In this document: piece after piece, positions 16,927 to 26,977 of the stretch
Numbering within the stretch: position 1 is the stretch's first letter
Layout of the letters: each line of letters begins with the position of its first letter
Assembly: GCA_009692585.1 (NCBI GenBank)
Contig: SHYX01000012.1
Location: 1-64,000, forward strand
Direction of reading: 5' to 3'
DNA: 64,000 nucleotides
DNA from: Myxococcales bacterium
GTDB taxonomy: Bacteria > Myxococcota > UBA796 > SXON01
Translations under genes and position numbers: made by a program
The notes under the pieces: generated by a model
The model's database searches: none
Seen by the model: only the letters and a program-made list of their open reading frames with translations
Told to the model about the DNA's origin: nothing

Positions 16927-18801
16927 ATGCCGGGAATAGGACGGGACATCACCGTCAGCGCCAACGAGGGGCCCGCCGTCGAGGTGGCGCTGATGCCGCC
17001 GGACTCGCCATTTGCGGCGACAGTCGGGCAGATCGCGCTGAGCCTCGGCGCGGTGCTGGTGCGGCCGGACTGCGTGACGTCTCCCGAAAGTGCCGTGCGC
17101 ATCGTGGTGGTCGACCTCACGCGCATCACCACCCCCGCACGGCTGAACAATCGGTGCATCGTCATCTCGGACAACGCCGGGTTCACCGCGTGGGACGTCA
17201 TCCCTCCGGACGAGGTGTCCACCCGCCTGCCCCGAGCGCTGCGCAACCTCATGGATATGGAGGTTCTCCGCAGGCGGGCGGAGGGCGAGCGGGAGACCAT
17301 CGCCGTCCTCAACCAGATCGGGTACGCGCTGTCCGCCGTCACCGATCGCACCCGGCTGCTGGACGAGCTGCTCACCCACAGTCGCCGCGCGGTGCGCGCC
17401 GATGGCGCCAGCGTCTACCTCATCGACGAGACCTCGGCGGGTTCGGATGCGACGCTCGGCGGCGCTCGGGCGGGACGCACCATCCGCTTCTTGGCGGCGC
17501 AGAACGACACCGTTCCCTTCTTCCCGCCGGACGCCGTGCTCCCGGTCGACGACTCGAGCCTCGTCGGTTTTGTCGCCAACCGGGCGCTGGCGATGAACAT
17601 CCCCGACATCCGGGCGCTCCCCGAGGAGGTGCCGTATCGGCCGTCCGGCGACTTCGACCGGGCCACCGGCTACCAGACCCGTTCGGTCATGCTGGTGCCG
17701 ATGATGAATCGGGACGGGGGGGTCATCGGCGTACTGCTCTTCGTCAACCACAAGCCGGTCGCCGGCATCCCGCTGGCCACCTTCCACCGGGTAAGTGCCT
17801 TCTCCGACCGCCACCTCGCGCTGGCGCGCTCGGTCGCCTCGCAAGCCGCCGTCGCGCTCGAGAACTACCGGCTCTATCGTGAGATCAGCGCGCTCTTCGA
17901 TGGCTTTGTCGAGGCCTCGGTCACCGCCATCGAGGCCCGGGACCCCACCACCGGTGGCCACTCCCATCGCGTCGCGCAGCTGACCGGACTCCTGGCGCGC
18001 GAGGTCAGCGAAAGCACCGAAAAACCCTTCGCGCAGGTGCGCTTCAACGCGCGCGAGCTCACCGAGTTGCACTACGCGGCGATGTTGCACGACTTCGGCA
18101 AGGTCGGCGTCCGCGAAGAGGTCCTGCTCAAGGCGGCGCGCCTGTACCCTTGGGAGCTGGCGCAGATTGAGCAACGGTTCCGCGTCGCGTCGCTGCAAGC
18201 CCAGCTCGAAGCCATCAAGGAGCACTGGCCCCCGGACATGCTTCCGGGGCTTCTGGCCGAGCACAAAAAAGACCTCGCGCTGGTCCGGCGGCTGAATCGT
18301 CTCGGCCGCGTCGGGGAGCCGGAAGGGGTGGCCATCCGCGCGGTGGTCGAACGCTGGCGCCTGAGCGAGACGGAGCCCGTGCTGCACCCGCGCGAGGCGC
18401 GTCGGCTGTGCATTCCACACGGAACGCTCGACCCGGAGGAGCGCCTGGAGATCGAGCGCCACGTCGATCACACCTACCGCTTCCTGCGGGTGATCCCGTG
18501 GACGCGCGAGCTTCGGGGCGTGCCGACGCTGGCCTACGCCCACCACGAAAAGCTCGACGGCACCGGCTACCCTCGGGGCTTGCGGGGCGAAGCGATCCCC
18601 TACGGCGCGCGCCTGATGACCATCGCCGACATCTTCGACGCGCTGACCGCCAGTGATCGGCCGTACAAAGGCGCGATGTCGCACGAAAAGGCCATCCACA
18701 TCCTCCGCACCGAAGCCAGCGCCGGCAAGGTGATGTCCGAGGTGGTGGAGCTGCTCAACGCGCGGCGGTTGTGGACGCAGATCGTGGAGCCGGGAAGCTG
18801 A
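16927..18801 (+). CDS. GAF / HD-GYP cyclic-di-GMP phosphodiesterase
   Basis: A 624-aa cytoplasmic signalling protein. An N-terminal region (about 1-115) of unknown fold is followed by a GAF domain (about 130-310, 'LLDELLTHSRRAVRADGASVYLIDE') and an HD-GYP domain. The metal motif is 'HDFGKVGV' and the signature 'HHEKLDGTGYPRGL' is complete, followed by 'RLMTIADIFDALTASDRPYK', so c-di-GMP hydrolysis is expected. A roughly 120-residue helical insert lies between the HD and GYP motifs, longer than usual. The GAF domain presumably gates activity by a small ligand. Confidence 0.92.
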   Translation: MPGIGRDITVSANEGPAVEVALMPPDSPFAATVGQIALSLGAVLVRPDCVTSPESAVRIVVVDLTRITTPARLNNRCIVISDNAGFTAWDVIPPDEVSTRLPRALRNLMDMEVLRRRAEGERETIAVLNQIGYALSAVTDRTRLLDELLTHSRRAVRADGASVYLIDETSAGSDATLGGARAGRTIRFLAAQNDTVPFFPPDAVLPVDDSSLVGFVANRALAMNIPDIRALPEEVPYRPSGDFDRATGYQTRSVMLVPMMNRDGGVIGVLLFVNHKPVAGIPLATFHRVSAFSDRHLALARSVASQAAVALENYRLYREISALFDGFVEASVTAIEARDPTTGGHSHRVAQLTGLLAREVSESTEKPFAQVRFNARELTELHYAAMLHDFGKVGVREEVLLKAARLYPWELAQIEQRFRVASLQAQLEAIKEHWPPDMLPGLLAEHKKDLALVRRLNRLGRVGEPEGVAIRAVVERWRLSETEPVLHPREARRLCIPHGTLDPEERLEIERHVDHTYRFLRVIPWTRELRGVPTLAYAHHEKLDGTGYPRGLRGEAIPYGARLMTIADIFDALTASDRPYKGAMSHEKAIHILRTEASAGKVMSEVVELLNARRLWTQIVEPGS

Positions 18802-18816
18802 TTCCCGCCGGCGCGG

Positions 18817-21800
18817 CTAGACGTTGCGCCGGTACTCGCCGCCCACCTCGTACAACGCGTGGCTGATCTGTCCGAGCGAGGCGACGCGGACGGTGTGCAT
18901 CAGCTCGGCGAAGAGGTTGCCGCCGTCCAACGCCACCTGAGTCAGCCGGGCGAGCGCCGCGGGTGCATCGGCCGCGTATTTTTCTTTGAATGCCGCTACG
19001 GCATCGACCTGCGCCTGCTTTTCAGCGGCACTGCTCCGGCGGAGTTCGATGGTCGGGGGCTCCCACCCGTCGCCGAGGGTCGCCGGGTCCTGGAAGGTGT
19101 TGATGCCGACGATCGGCAGGGTACCGTCGTGCTTCTGCTCCTCGTAGAACAAAGACTCTTCCTGGATCTTTCCCCGCTGGTACTGCGTCTCCATCGCCCC
19201 GAGCACCCCACCGCGGCTGTCGATGCGCTCGAACTCGGCCAGCACCGCCTCCTCCACGAGGTCGGTGAGCTCGTCGACGATGAAGCTACCCTGGAGAGGG
19301 TTCTCGTTCTTGGCCCAGCCCAGCTCTTTGTTGATGATGAGCTGAATCGCCATCGCACGGCGCACGGACTCCTCCGTCGGCGTGGTGACGGCCTCGTCGT
19401 AGGCGTTGGTGTGCAGCGAGTTGCAGTTGTCGAACAGCGCCAGAAGCGCCTGGAGGCTGGTGCGGATGTCGTTGAACTGAATCTCGCGCGCGTGCAGGGA
19501 CCGGCCGCTGGTCTGGATGTGGTACTTCAGCTTCTGGCTGCGTTGGTCGGCGCCGTAGCGCTCCTTCATCGCGACCGACCAGATGCGCCGGGCCACCCGC
19601 CCGATGACCGTGTATTCGGGATCGAGGCCATTACTGAAGAAGAAGCTGAGGTTTGGTGCGAAGTCGTCGATCGACATCCCGCGCGCCAAGTAGTACTCGA
19701 CGAAGGTGAAGCCGTTGGAGAGCGTGAACGCCAACTGGCTGATCGGATTGGCCCCGGCCTCGGCGATGTGGTACCCCGAGATGCTGACGCTATAGTAGTT
19801 GCGAACATCGTTTTCCACGAAGTAGCTCTGGATGTCGCCCATCATCCGCAGCGCGAATTCCGTCGAGAAGATGCAGGTGTTCTGGGCCTGATCCTCCTTG
19901 AGGATGTCGGCTTGCACCGTTCCCCTCACCGTCCGCAGCACGTGTGCCCGGATCGCGACGTTCTCCGCATCATGAGGGGCGCGGCCATGCGTCGCGGCGA
20001 AGGCGTCGGCCTGCTGGTCGATCGCCGTGTTCATGTACATGGCGAGCAGGATGGGCGCCGGCCCGTTGATGGTCATGCTGACGCTGGTGTTCGCCGCGCA
20101 CAGGTCGAAGCCTGCGTACAGGACCTTCATGTCGTCAAGCGTGGGAACGCTGACGCCGGACTCCCCGATCTTGCCGTAGATGTCGGGCCGGAGCGCAGGG
20201 TCCTCACCGTAGAGGGTGACGCTGTCGAAGGCCGTGGACAGTCGCTTCGCAGGTTCCCCCTGACACAGGTAGTGGAAGCGGGCGTTGGTCTTGCCCGGGC
20301 CTCCCTCGCCCGCGAACATGCGTTTGGGGTCCTCGTTGGTCCGCTTCAGGGGGAAAACGCCGGCGGTGTACGGAAAGAAGCCCGGGAAGTTCTCCAGCAT
20401 CGACCACAGGACGATGTCGCCGTCATCGGCGAATCGCGGTGTAGCGATGCGGGGCACCTTGAGCCCGCTGAGCGAGAGGCTGACCAGGGGCTGGGTGATG
20501 TCCTTCCCGCGCACCTGATAGGTGTAGGTCTCCTGCCGGTAACGGGCGACGAGCGGGGAGAACGCCTGCAGGACGGTCTCGGCGTCGGCATCGAGCGCGA
20601 TGGAATCGCGCTTCTGGAGCAGGGTGGGCGACAACTCGGGTGCCTCGTGCGCGACGCGGACAAGGGCCTGACGGCGCCGGGCGCGATCGGCGTTGTCGTG
20701 GGCCCGGCGCCGGTAGCGGCGGCAGGTGTCACTGATCTCGCCGAGATAGCGCTGCCGATCGGGCGGGACGATGCGCCGGCGGGGCGGACTGGCGCGGGTG
20801 CCGGGGTCGGGAACCCGGCTCGGGAACGCGCGGCCGGTGCGGTCGGCGAGCAGACCGAGGAGCGCAAGGTAGGCGGCGTTGACGCCCGGGTCGTTGAACT
20901 GCGAGGCGATCGTGCCGAAGACCGGCAGCGCCTCGTCGGGAGTGGTGAACAGCTCGCGGTTGCGCTTGACCTGCTTGCGTACGTCTCGCAGGGCGTCCTC
21001 GCCGCCGCGGCGCTCGAACTTGTTGACCACCACAAGGTCAGCGTGATCGAGCATGTCGATCTTCTCGAGCTGGCTGGGCGCGCCGAACTCGGGGGTCATC
21101 ACGTAGACGGCAATGTCGGCCAGTTCGACGATTCCAGCGTCCGACTGACCGATGCCGCTCGTCTCCACGAAGATGACGTCCACGCCCGAGGCCCGACAGA
21201 TCTCGACCGCCTCGGTCGTGGCCGCGCTCAGCTCTCCCTTCTCGCCACGCGTCGCCAGCGACCGCATGAACACTCCGGCGCCATGAATCGCGTTCATACG
21301 GATGCGGTCCCCGAGCAAGGCGCCGCCGCTCTTTTTGCGGGTGGGGTCGATGCTGAGGACGGCCAGGCGATGAAGAGGGAAGTCGCGCCGGTAGCGCCGC
21401 ACCAGCTCGTCGCAGAAGCTCGATTTTCCGGCGCCGCCGGTTCCGGTGAGTCCGATGACCGGGGCGGGGTTCTTCAGGGCCTGCGCCGCGATCTGTGCGG
21501 CCGAGTCCCTGGGAATGCGGTCGTTTTCCGCCAGGGAGATCGCCCGAGCGATGCTGCCGGCGCGGCCGGCCGTCAGGCCCGCGAGCACCTCCGTCCCCAC
21601 GCCGGGATCGAAATCGGCGCGCCGCATCAGGTCCTCGATCATCCCCACCAGACCCAACCGGCGGCCGTCCTCGGGGCTGTAGATGCGCTCTACGCCATAC
21701 GCCTGGAGCGCTCGGATCTCCTCCGGGACGATGACCCCGCCCCCCCCGCCGAAGACCTTGATGTGCCCGGCCCCGAGCTCACGAAAAAGGTCCACCATGT

Positions 21801-22041
21801 AACGAAAATACTCGTTGTGTCCGCCCTGGTAGGAGCTGACCGCCACGGCCTGGGCGTCCTCCATGATCGCGGCATCCACGATCTCGCGCACCGAGCGGTT
21901 GTGCCCCAGGTGGATCACTTCGGCGCCGAGCCCCTGCAAGATGCGTCGCATCACGTTGATCGAGGCATCGTGCCCGTCGAAGAGCGATGCCGCGGTCACG
22001 ATGCGGACCGGGTTCACAGGATGGAAGCGCTCACTGACCAC
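18817..22041 (-). CDS. icmF: Fused isobutyryl-CoA mutase, IcmF
   Basis: A 1074-aa natural fusion: B12-binding domain first (DGHD with cobalamin-ligand His24), a MeaB-type G-protein chaperone in the middle (Walker A 'GTGGAGKSS' about 199-208), and the large substrate-binding mutase domain at the C-terminus. It interconverts isobutyryl-CoA and n-butyryl-CoA using adenosylcobalamin. Specificity marks fit IcmF rather than methylmalonyl-CoA mutase: 'FPYTAGVFP' has Phe-Pro-Tyr where MCM has the Tyr of 'PTMY', and 'AQNTCIFS' has Gln where MCM has the carboxylate-binding Arg. Start is GTG 22041; a frame-open ATG at 22095 lies inside the upstream gene. It lies directly behind the lipoprotein gene, overlapping no codons. 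Confidence 0.92.
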   Translation of the reverse strand: MVSERFHPVNPVRIVTAASLFDGHDASINVMRRILQGLGAEVIHLGHNRSVREIVDAAIMEDAQAVAVSSYQGGHNEYFRYMVDLFRELGAGHIKVFGGGGGVIVPEEIRALQAYGVERIYSPEDGRRLGLVGMIEDLMRRADFDPGVGTEVLAGLTAGRAGSIARAISLAENDRIPRDSAAQIAAQALKNPAPVIGLTGTGGAGKSSFCDELVRRYRRDFPLHRLAVLSIDPTRKKSGGALLGDRIRMNAIHGAGVFMRSLATRGEKGELSAATTEAVEICRASGVDVIFVETSGIGQSDAGIVELADIAVYVMTPEFGAPSQLEKIDMLDHADLVVVNKFERRGGEDALRDVRKQVKRNRELFTTPDEALPVFGTIASQFNDPGVNAAYLALLGLLADRTGRAFPSRVPDPGTRASPPRRRIVPPDRQRYLGEISDTCRRYRRRAHDNADRARRRQALVRVAHEAPELSPTLLQKRDSIALDADAETVLQAFSPLVARYRQETYTYQVRGKDITQPLVSLSLSGLKVPRIATPRFADDGDIVLWSMLENFPGFFPYTAGVFPLKRTNEDPKRMFAGEGGPGKTNARFHYLCQGEPAKRLSTAFDSVTLYGEDPALRPDIYGKIGESGVSVPTLDDMKVLYAGFDLCAANTSVSMTINGPAPILLAMYMNTAIDQQADAFAATHGRAPHDAENVAIRAHVLRTVRGTVQADILKEDQAQNTCIFSTEFALRMMGDIQSYFVENDVRNYYSVSISGYHIAEAGANPISQLAFTLSNGFTFVEYYLARGMSIDDFAPNLSFFFSNGLDPEYTVIGRVARRIWSVAMKERYGADQRSQKLKYHIQTSGRSLHAREIQFNDIRTSLQALLALFDNCNSLHTNAYDEAVTTPTEESVRRAMAIQLIINKELGWAKNENPLQGSFIVDELTDLVEEAVLAEFERIDSRGGVLGAMETQYQRGKIQEESLFYEEQKHDGTLPIVGINTFQDPATLGDGWEPPTIELRRSSAAEKQAQVDAVAAFKEKYAADAPAALARLTQVALDGGNLFAELMHTVRVASLGQISHALYEVGGEYRRNV

Positions 22042-22043
22042 GG

Positions 22044-23237
22044 CTACGGGGGCGGCTCTTCGCCGGTATCGGGGATCATCGGCGGCGGCAGGCAAGCGGC
22101 CATGGCGTAGATGGTGCTCCCGATGTCGATGGGGGTGCCCACGGTCCCCGTGGTCACCTCGTACGGAACGACCGACGTTCCCTCACCGGACCACAAGTTC
22201 GGCGGGGCGATGGCCAGCAAGTCGCCGCTGGTCCCGGTGGTGATGGTGCTGACGGCGCTGCCGTCCGCGAGGTGATGGGTCACGGTGACGACGCCGCTGG
22301 CCTTGGTGGCGATCCAGACCGTGCCATCGTTGTCGCCGGTGGTCATGCCCACGTAGGTGGCGCCGGTGAGGTCGAGCACTTCGCCGCCGCTGGCCAGCGT
22401 GCTGGTGTCGAAGATCTCCAGCGTGACGCCCGTGCCGCCGTGGGGTTCAAGCGCCATCAGCACGCCGTCCGGCGTCCCCACGCTGTCACGACCGGCATTG
22501 CCGCCGGAGATGAAGCCGCTGCTGGCGATCGAACCGGTTCCGGTGAAGTCGAGCAGCGCCACGCCGCTCGGCTCGTACGTGCCAGAGGTACGGTTCACCC
22601 TGGCCAGGACGGCAGCCACGCCGGTGGGACCGGAGACGAAGCCCATCACGTCGGGCTTGCCGTCCCCGTCGGCCAGCGACACCAGATCGATGCTGGCCGA
22701 CGCGGCCCCCGCCTCGTCAAAGGCGACCACCGAAGCGCTCCCCGTGCCGCCGAACCAGGTGTTCGGCGCTTGGTAGGCGACGGCCTGCGGTCCGAATCCG
22801 ACGTCCAGCGCCAGGGTCCTGGCGACCGCCTGCATCCGCGCGCTGATGCCGATGGCAGAGTCACTCATCACCCAGGCGTACTGCCCCGCGCAGCCGAGCG
22901 TCGCGGCCGGTGAGGCCACGACTCCGCTGACGACGGTCGCGGTGGCGGTGCTCGGGTCGATCAGGTGGACCTCCGCACCGCCGGATCCGTCGTCGGCGAG
23001 CACCAACACCACGGGCGGGCCGAAGTACCCGCTCTCGGGAAGGGGGGGATCGGTGTCCGCGGTGTCCCCGGTGTCGTTGCCGGTGTCGGTCCCCGTGTCG
23101 GTCCCCGTGTCGGCGGTGTCGGCCGTGTCCGAGGTGTCGGCCGGGTCCGCCGAGTCCTTTCCCGCGGTGTCCGTACCCCCGCCGTCACAGGCGAGCACGA
23201 GCAGCAGGGGAAGAATCAAGAGCTTGTTTCGGTGCAT
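22044..23237 (-). CDS. Thr/Asp-linker lipoprotein, propeller-like
   Basis: A 397-aa lipoprotein: lipobox LLVLAC near residue 16, then about 45 residues of repeated TDTG/DTAD linker, then a beta-rich domain of repeated 'GxxG(V)VAVLA...' strands with scattered SG/TG turns, consistent with a beta-propeller, ending '[11 protein letters not shown]'. The acidic Thr linker is a common spacer in myxobacterial surface lipoproteins. A ribosome site (gggag) precedes the ATG at 23237. It lies 2 bp upstream of icmF on the same strand, but no functional link is evident. Confidence 0.75.
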   Translation of the reverse strand: MHRNKLLILPLLLVLACDGGGTDTAGKDSADPADTSDTADTADTGTDTGTDTGNDTGDTADTDPPLPESGYFGPPVVLVLADDGSGGAEVHLIDPSTATATVVSGVVASPAATLGCAGQYAWVMSDSAIGISARMQAVARTLALDVGFGPQAVAYQAPNTWFGGTGSASVVAFDEAGAASASIDLVSLADGDGKPDVMGFVSGPTGVAAVLARVNRTSGTYEPSGVALLDFTGTGSIASSGFISGGNAGRDSVGTPDGVLMALEPHGGTGVTLEIFDTSTLASGGEVLDLTGATYVGMTTGDNDGTVWIATKASGVVTVTHHLADGSAVSTITTGTSGDLLAIAPPNLWSGEGTSVVPYEVTTGTVGTPIDIGSTIYAMAACLPPPMIPDTGEEPPP

Positions 23238-23370
23238 GTCAACTCCCACGGCCACGACGCTAACCTGGATCTCGCCAGACCCGCATCTCGATCCGTCAAG
23301 GATGTGCTGGAACCGGGGCAGGCTGGCTCGGCACCGCCATTCGGGGTAAGGCCGCGGCCCGGGAGGGTGG

Positions 23371-24264
23371 ATGGTCCAGAGCCGTCCGGACTGGCTCAAG
23401 GTCAAGATGCCTGGCGGCGACCGGTACACCCGGATCAAGGCCCGGGCTCGCGAGTTGCGCCTGCACACCGTCTGCGAAGAAGCCCGCTGCCCGAACGTCG
23501 GGGAGTGCTGGGGCGGCGGCACTGCCACCTTCATGGTGCTGGGCGACACCTGCACGCGAGGCTGCCGCTTCTGCGCGGTGATGACGGCCCGCAACCCCGC
23601 TCCGCCCGACGCGGCCGAGCCCGCGAACCTGGCCGATGCCATCGCGGAGATGGAGCTCGACTTCGTGGTGGTGACCAGCGTCAATCGCGACGACCTGCCC
23701 GATCAGGGCGCGGGACACTTCGCGGCGTGCATCACCGCCTCGCGGGAGCGCAGCCCGCAGACGCTGGTCGAGGTCCTGATCCCCGATCTGCGCGGTGACA
23801 CCGCCCTGTTGGACGTGATCCTCGCAGCGCGACCCGACGTCCTGGCCCACAATGTCGAGACGATCCCTCGCCTGCAGGCGCCGGTTCGCGACCCGCGGGC
23901 CAGCTGGGCGCAGTCGCTCGCCATCCTGGCGCACGCCAAGTCGCGCGGCGCCCTGACCAAGACGTCCATCCAGATTGGCCACGGCGAGTCCGAGGCCGAG
24001 GTGATCGCGGCGATGACGCAGCTCCGCACCATCGACGTCGACTTCCTCACCCTCGGTCAGTACCTGAGGCCTACGCCCGCCCACCTCGCGGTCACCGAGT
24101 TCGTGACGCCCGAGGTCTTCGCCCGCTATGAGGCCGCAGGGCTGGCCATGGGGTTCAGGTACGTCGCGAGTGGCCCCCTCGTTCGATCCTCCTACAAGGC
24201 CGGTGAATACTTCATGCTTGAAACCATCCGCGCCCGCGCCGCGGCCCCCCAGGGGAAGGCATGA
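23371..24264 (+). CDS. lipA: Lipoyl synthase
   Basis: A 297-aa radical SAM enzyme that inserts two sulfurs into octanoyl groups on E2/GcvH lipoyl domains. The auxiliary cluster motif 'CEEARCPNVGEC' and radical SAM motif 'CTRGCRFC' are intact, as is the C-terminal 'RSSYKAGEYF' (serine ligand of the auxiliary cluster). A ribosome site gggagg precedes ATG 23371. Its TGA overlaps the next ATG by four bases, tying lipoate synthesis to the E1/E2-like genes downstream. Confidence 0.95.
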   Translation: MVQSRPDWLKVKMPGGDRYTRIKARARELRLHTVCEEARCPNVGECWGGGTATFMVLGDTCTRGCRFCAVMTARNPAPPDAAEPANLADAIAEMELDFVVVTSVNRDDLPDQGAGHFAACITASRERSPQTLVEVLIPDLRGDTALLDVILAARPDVLAHNVETIPRLQAPVRDPRASWAQSLAILAHAKSRGALTKTSIQIGHGESEAEVIAAMTQLRTIDVDFLTLGQYLRPTPAHLAVTEFVTPEVFARYEAAGLAMGFRYVASGPLVRSSYKAGEYFMLETIRARAAAPQGKA

Positions 24265-25061
24265 CGCTCGGGCGCGACGCCCTGCGGGCCGCCCTGGCCG
24301 CGCACGCCGGCACGCCGGCCGGGCTGCTCGTGGGCGAAGGCGTCGGCGTCGCCGGATTGTGCGCCGGGCTGGGGGGAAACCAGCTCCGGACGCCGTTGTC
24401 CGAGGCGGGCTCGGTGGGCGTCGCCGTGGGGCTGGCGCTCGCGGGCCGGGCGCCGGTGGTCGAGCTCATCGACATTGCGGGCCTCGAGCGTGCGGGCGAG
24501 GCGCTCGCGGAAGCGGCTGGCGTGAGCCAGCGCAGCGGGGGCGCGTTTGCCGCCGCCGTCGTGGTGGTGGCGACCCTCCCGGACTCCGGGGTGATTCCTA
24601 AGCTTCCGCCCGGTGTTGCGCTCGGGGTCGCGGGCGTGCCCGAGGACGCCGCCGGCCTGCTGGCCGCCGCATTTGCGGCGGGTGGGCCCGTGGTCCTCTT
24701 GATCGCGGACGCCGCGCTGGACGAACGCGGGGGCGGCCCTGTCGAGCCACTCGGGGTGCCGGTCGTGCGTCGCGCCGGGGCCGGTGCCACCCTGCTCGCG
24801 GAGGGGGCGGGCGTCGCCCTGGCGCTCGCGGTGACCCGCGACACCGAGGTCATCGACCTGCGTGGCTGTCGCGACCCGGACAGGCTGGCCGCACTCTTCG
24901 GTCGCACTGGCCGGGTCGTCCTCGTCGGCCACGGGAACGAGCCTCTGGTCGCCGCGTTGGGCGACAGCTTCTGGCGCCTCGAGACTCGGCCCGTCTTCGT
25001 CCCCGTCACCGCGGGCGCGGACGCGCTCGAGGCGGCCCTCTCCCACTCGTTCTCTCCATGA
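24261..25061 (+). CDS. Degenerate 2-oxoacid dehydrogenase E1 beta-like subunit
   Basis: A 266-aa protein that follows the E1-beta plan: 'PLSEAGSVGVAVGLALAGRAP' matches the catalytic-Glu region (canonical SEAGFVGVAVGAALAG), and 'EVIDLRG' matches the start of the C-terminal domain. It is about 60 residues shorter than usual, and the stretch that normally carries the HSQSPEA histidine/serine motif after the pyrimidine domain is missing; only 'VVVVATLPDSG' is left there. The ATG overlaps the lipA stop. Followed after 10 bp by an intact E2. It is clearly of this family, but whether it is catalytic is doubtful. Confidence 0.7.
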   Translation: MTLGRDALRAALAAHAGTPAGLLVGEGVGVAGLCAGLGGNQLRTPLSEAGSVGVAVGLALAGRAPVVELIDIAGLERAGEALAEAAGVSQRSGGAFAAAVVVVATLPDSGVIPKLPPGVALGVAGVPEDAAGLLAAAFAAGGPVVLLIADAALDERGGGPVEPLGVPVVRRAGAGATLLAEGAGVALALAVTRDTEVIDLRGCRDPDRLAALFGRTGRVVLVGHGNEPLVAALGDSFWRLETRPVFVPVTAGADALEAALSHSFSP

Positions 25062-25071
25062 GGAAGCCCTG

Positions 25072-26343
25072 ATGTTCGTTTTCGAGCTGCCGGAGATCGG
25101 CGAAGGTGTCGTCGAGGGTGAGATCGTCAGCTGGAAGATCGCCGCCGGCGAGATGGTGGCCATCGATCAGCCGATCTGCGAGATCATGACCGACAAGGCG
25201 ACGGTGGAGATCAGCTCGCCGAAGTCGGGTCGCGTCCTGAAGTTGCACGGTGTCCCGGGCGACGTCGTGAAGGTGCACAGCGCCCTGATGGAGCTCGATC
25301 TCGCGGGCGGCGGTGCGGCCGTCGCGCCGGTGGTCACGCTACCGGTCGCCGCCGCCCCGACGGCGCCTGCCGCACGTCCCGTCGCGACGACCGCGGCCCA
25401 GCCGCCGGAGCGCCCCCACCCCGCGGTTGCCGCGCGCATGCCGCCCCCCCCTCGCGCCGCCGGGGAAAGGGCGCTCGCCAGCCCCGCCGTCCGTCACGAA
25501 GCCAGCGCGCGCGGGCTCGACGTCGATCGGGTCCCCGGCTCGGGGAAGGGCGGCCGGGTCACCCGCGACGACCTCGCCAGCTTCAATCAAGGCGCCGTGC
25601 CCATCGCCCCGGCGGCGCTCGCGGCGCCGGCCGTCACCCAGGGCGACCAGCGGGTGCGCATCATCGGGCTGCGCCGCAAGATCAGCGAGAAGATGGTGCA
25701 CGCGTGGCAGACCGCACCGCATTTCACGTATGTCGACGAGATCGACGCCAGCCGCCTCGTCGATCTCCGGAAGTCCCTGGCCCCCCTGGCCGAAGCCCGC
25801 GGGGTGAAGCTCAGCTACCTTCCGTTCGTGATGAAGGCGTTGGTGCTTGTCTTTCGCGAGTTCCCCACGCTGAACGCGGTCATGGACGAGGCGAATTTCG
25901 ACCTCATCGTCCGGGGCAACGTCAACATCGGCATCGCCACCGACACGCCCGCCGGCCTCTTCGTCCCGGTGATCAAGGACGTCCAGGCCAAGCCGCTCCT
26001 GCAACTGGCCGCCGAGATCGCCGATGTCACCCAACGCACGCGCGAGGGAAAGGCCAGGCTGGACGAGCTTGGCGGAGGCACCTTCACCATCACCTCGGTC
26101 GGCAACATCGGCGGGCGCTTCGCCACGCCGATCCTGAACACTCCTGAGGTGGCGATCCTCGGTCTCAACCAGATCCACGACCGCCCGGTGGCGGTCGACG
26201 GCCAGGTGGTGATCCGGCCGATGATGTACCTGTCACCGAGCTTCGATCACCGGGTGATCGACGGTGCCGTCGCGGCGCGCGCGGTGAGCGCGCTCAAGGC
26301 GATCCTGGAGAATCCAGCGCGACTCTTCGCGGACATCCTGTGA
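25072..26343 (+). CDS. Dihydrolipoamide acyltransferase (E2)
   Basis: A 423-aa E2 with one lipoyl domain (Lys of 'IMTDKATVEI', about residue 43), an Ala/Pro-rich swinging linker, a peripheral-subunit-binding domain (about 140-180, 'ASPAVRHEASARGLDVDRV') and the acyltransferase core (about 200-423) ending with the catalytic 'FDHRVIDG'. All key residues are present, so it should be lipoylated by the upstream lipA product. The ATG at 25072 starts right at the lipoyl domain. Flanked by E1-beta-like and E1-alpha-like genes. Whether it serves pyruvate, branched-chain or another oxoacid cannot be told from the sequence. Confidence 0.92.
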   Translation: MFVFELPEIGEGVVEGEIVSWKIAAGEMVAIDQPICEIMTDKATVEISSPKSGRVLKLHGVPGDVVKVHSALMELDLAGGGAAVAPVVTLPVAAAPTAPAARPVATTAAQPPERPHPAVAARMPPPPRAAGERALASPAVRHEASARGLDVDRVPGSGKGGRVTRDDLASFNQGAVPIAPAALAAPAVTQGDQRVRIIGLRRKISEKMVHAWQTAPHFTYVDEIDASRLVDLRKSLAPLAEARGVKLSYLPFVMKALVLVFREFPTLNAVMDEANFDLIVRGNVNIGIATDTPAGLFVPVIKDVQAKPLLQLAAEIADVTQRTREGKARLDELGGGTFTITSVGNIGGRFATPILNTPEVAILGLNQIHDRPVAVDGQVVIRPMMYLSPSFDHRVIDGAVAARAVSALKAILENPARLFADIL

Positions 26344-26900
26344 ACGGAGACAGCCCCAGCCGCTTTCGCAGTTGGTGTGACGCCCAGCCCGCGGCGTCCG
26401 GCGTGCACGGGGTGGCGGCCCTGGTCGAAGGCGTCGTCGCCGCCGTGCCGAAGCGCGCCTGGCTGTTTCCTGGGCGTCGGGAGCGCGGGGCGGCAATCCT
26501 CCGCGGGGCCGACCCCGAGCGCATCGCGGCGGCGCGGCCCTACAAGGTGGTCCCCCCCGGAGAGTCTCCGTCGGTGCGGGCGCTGACGGCCGTCGGCGTC
26601 GCGCTCAGCGGCGAGCCCGCCGTGTGCTTCCTCGGCACCGGATCGGTCAGCTACGGGAACGTCACCGAAGCGCTGAACCTCGCCGCGCTCCACCAGGCGC
26701 CGGTGCTCTTCGTCGTCGCCTGGTACGGCGACGAGGGCCCGTTCGCGCCGCAGTTGGCGGTGTCGCCTGCGGTCCTGGCGGCAGCCCTCGGCCTGGCGAC
26801 CGCAACCTGTGACGGCGCGGACGTGGAGAGCGTGCGCGGCGCGGTGAAGAAGGTGGGTGCCGGCCCCGCGTTGGTGGTCGCGACGATGCCGCATGGGTGA
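26340..26900 (+). CDS. Truncated, degenerate 2-oxoacid dehydrogenase E1 alpha-like subunit
   Basis: A 186-aa protein, roughly half normal E1-alpha length. Its middle, 'GNVTEALNLAALHQAPVLFV', is a clear E1-alpha match (canonical G.F.EALN.AA...LPV.FV). But the thiamine-diphosphate signature is lost: GDG is GTG, and the NN pair 26 residues later is WY, so both Mg-ligand positions are replaced. The N-terminal third is short and atypical. GTG start at 26340 overlaps the E2 TGA by four bases, so it is translationally coupled. The reading frame is clean, arguing against a decaying pseudogene. Confidence 0.7.
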   Translation: MNGDSPSRFRSWCDAQPAASGVHGVAALVEGVVAAVPKRAWLFPGRRERGAAILRGADPERIAAARPYKVVPPGESPSVRALTAVGVALSGEPAVCFLGTGSVSYGNVTEALNLAALHQAPVLFVVAWYGDEGPFAPQLAVSPAVLAAALGLATATCDGADVESVRGAVKKVGAGPALVVATMPHG

Positions 26901-26977
26901 GGACCGGTGGGAGGTCTTCGACGAGGCAATCTGACGCCTTTGGGGCGTGCTCATTCGGTTCGGCTTTCTGGGCTACA

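Noticed and set aside
18859..22110. Long plus-strand open frame antisense to icmF
   Set aside because: Mirror of conserved icmF codons; no domain or signal.
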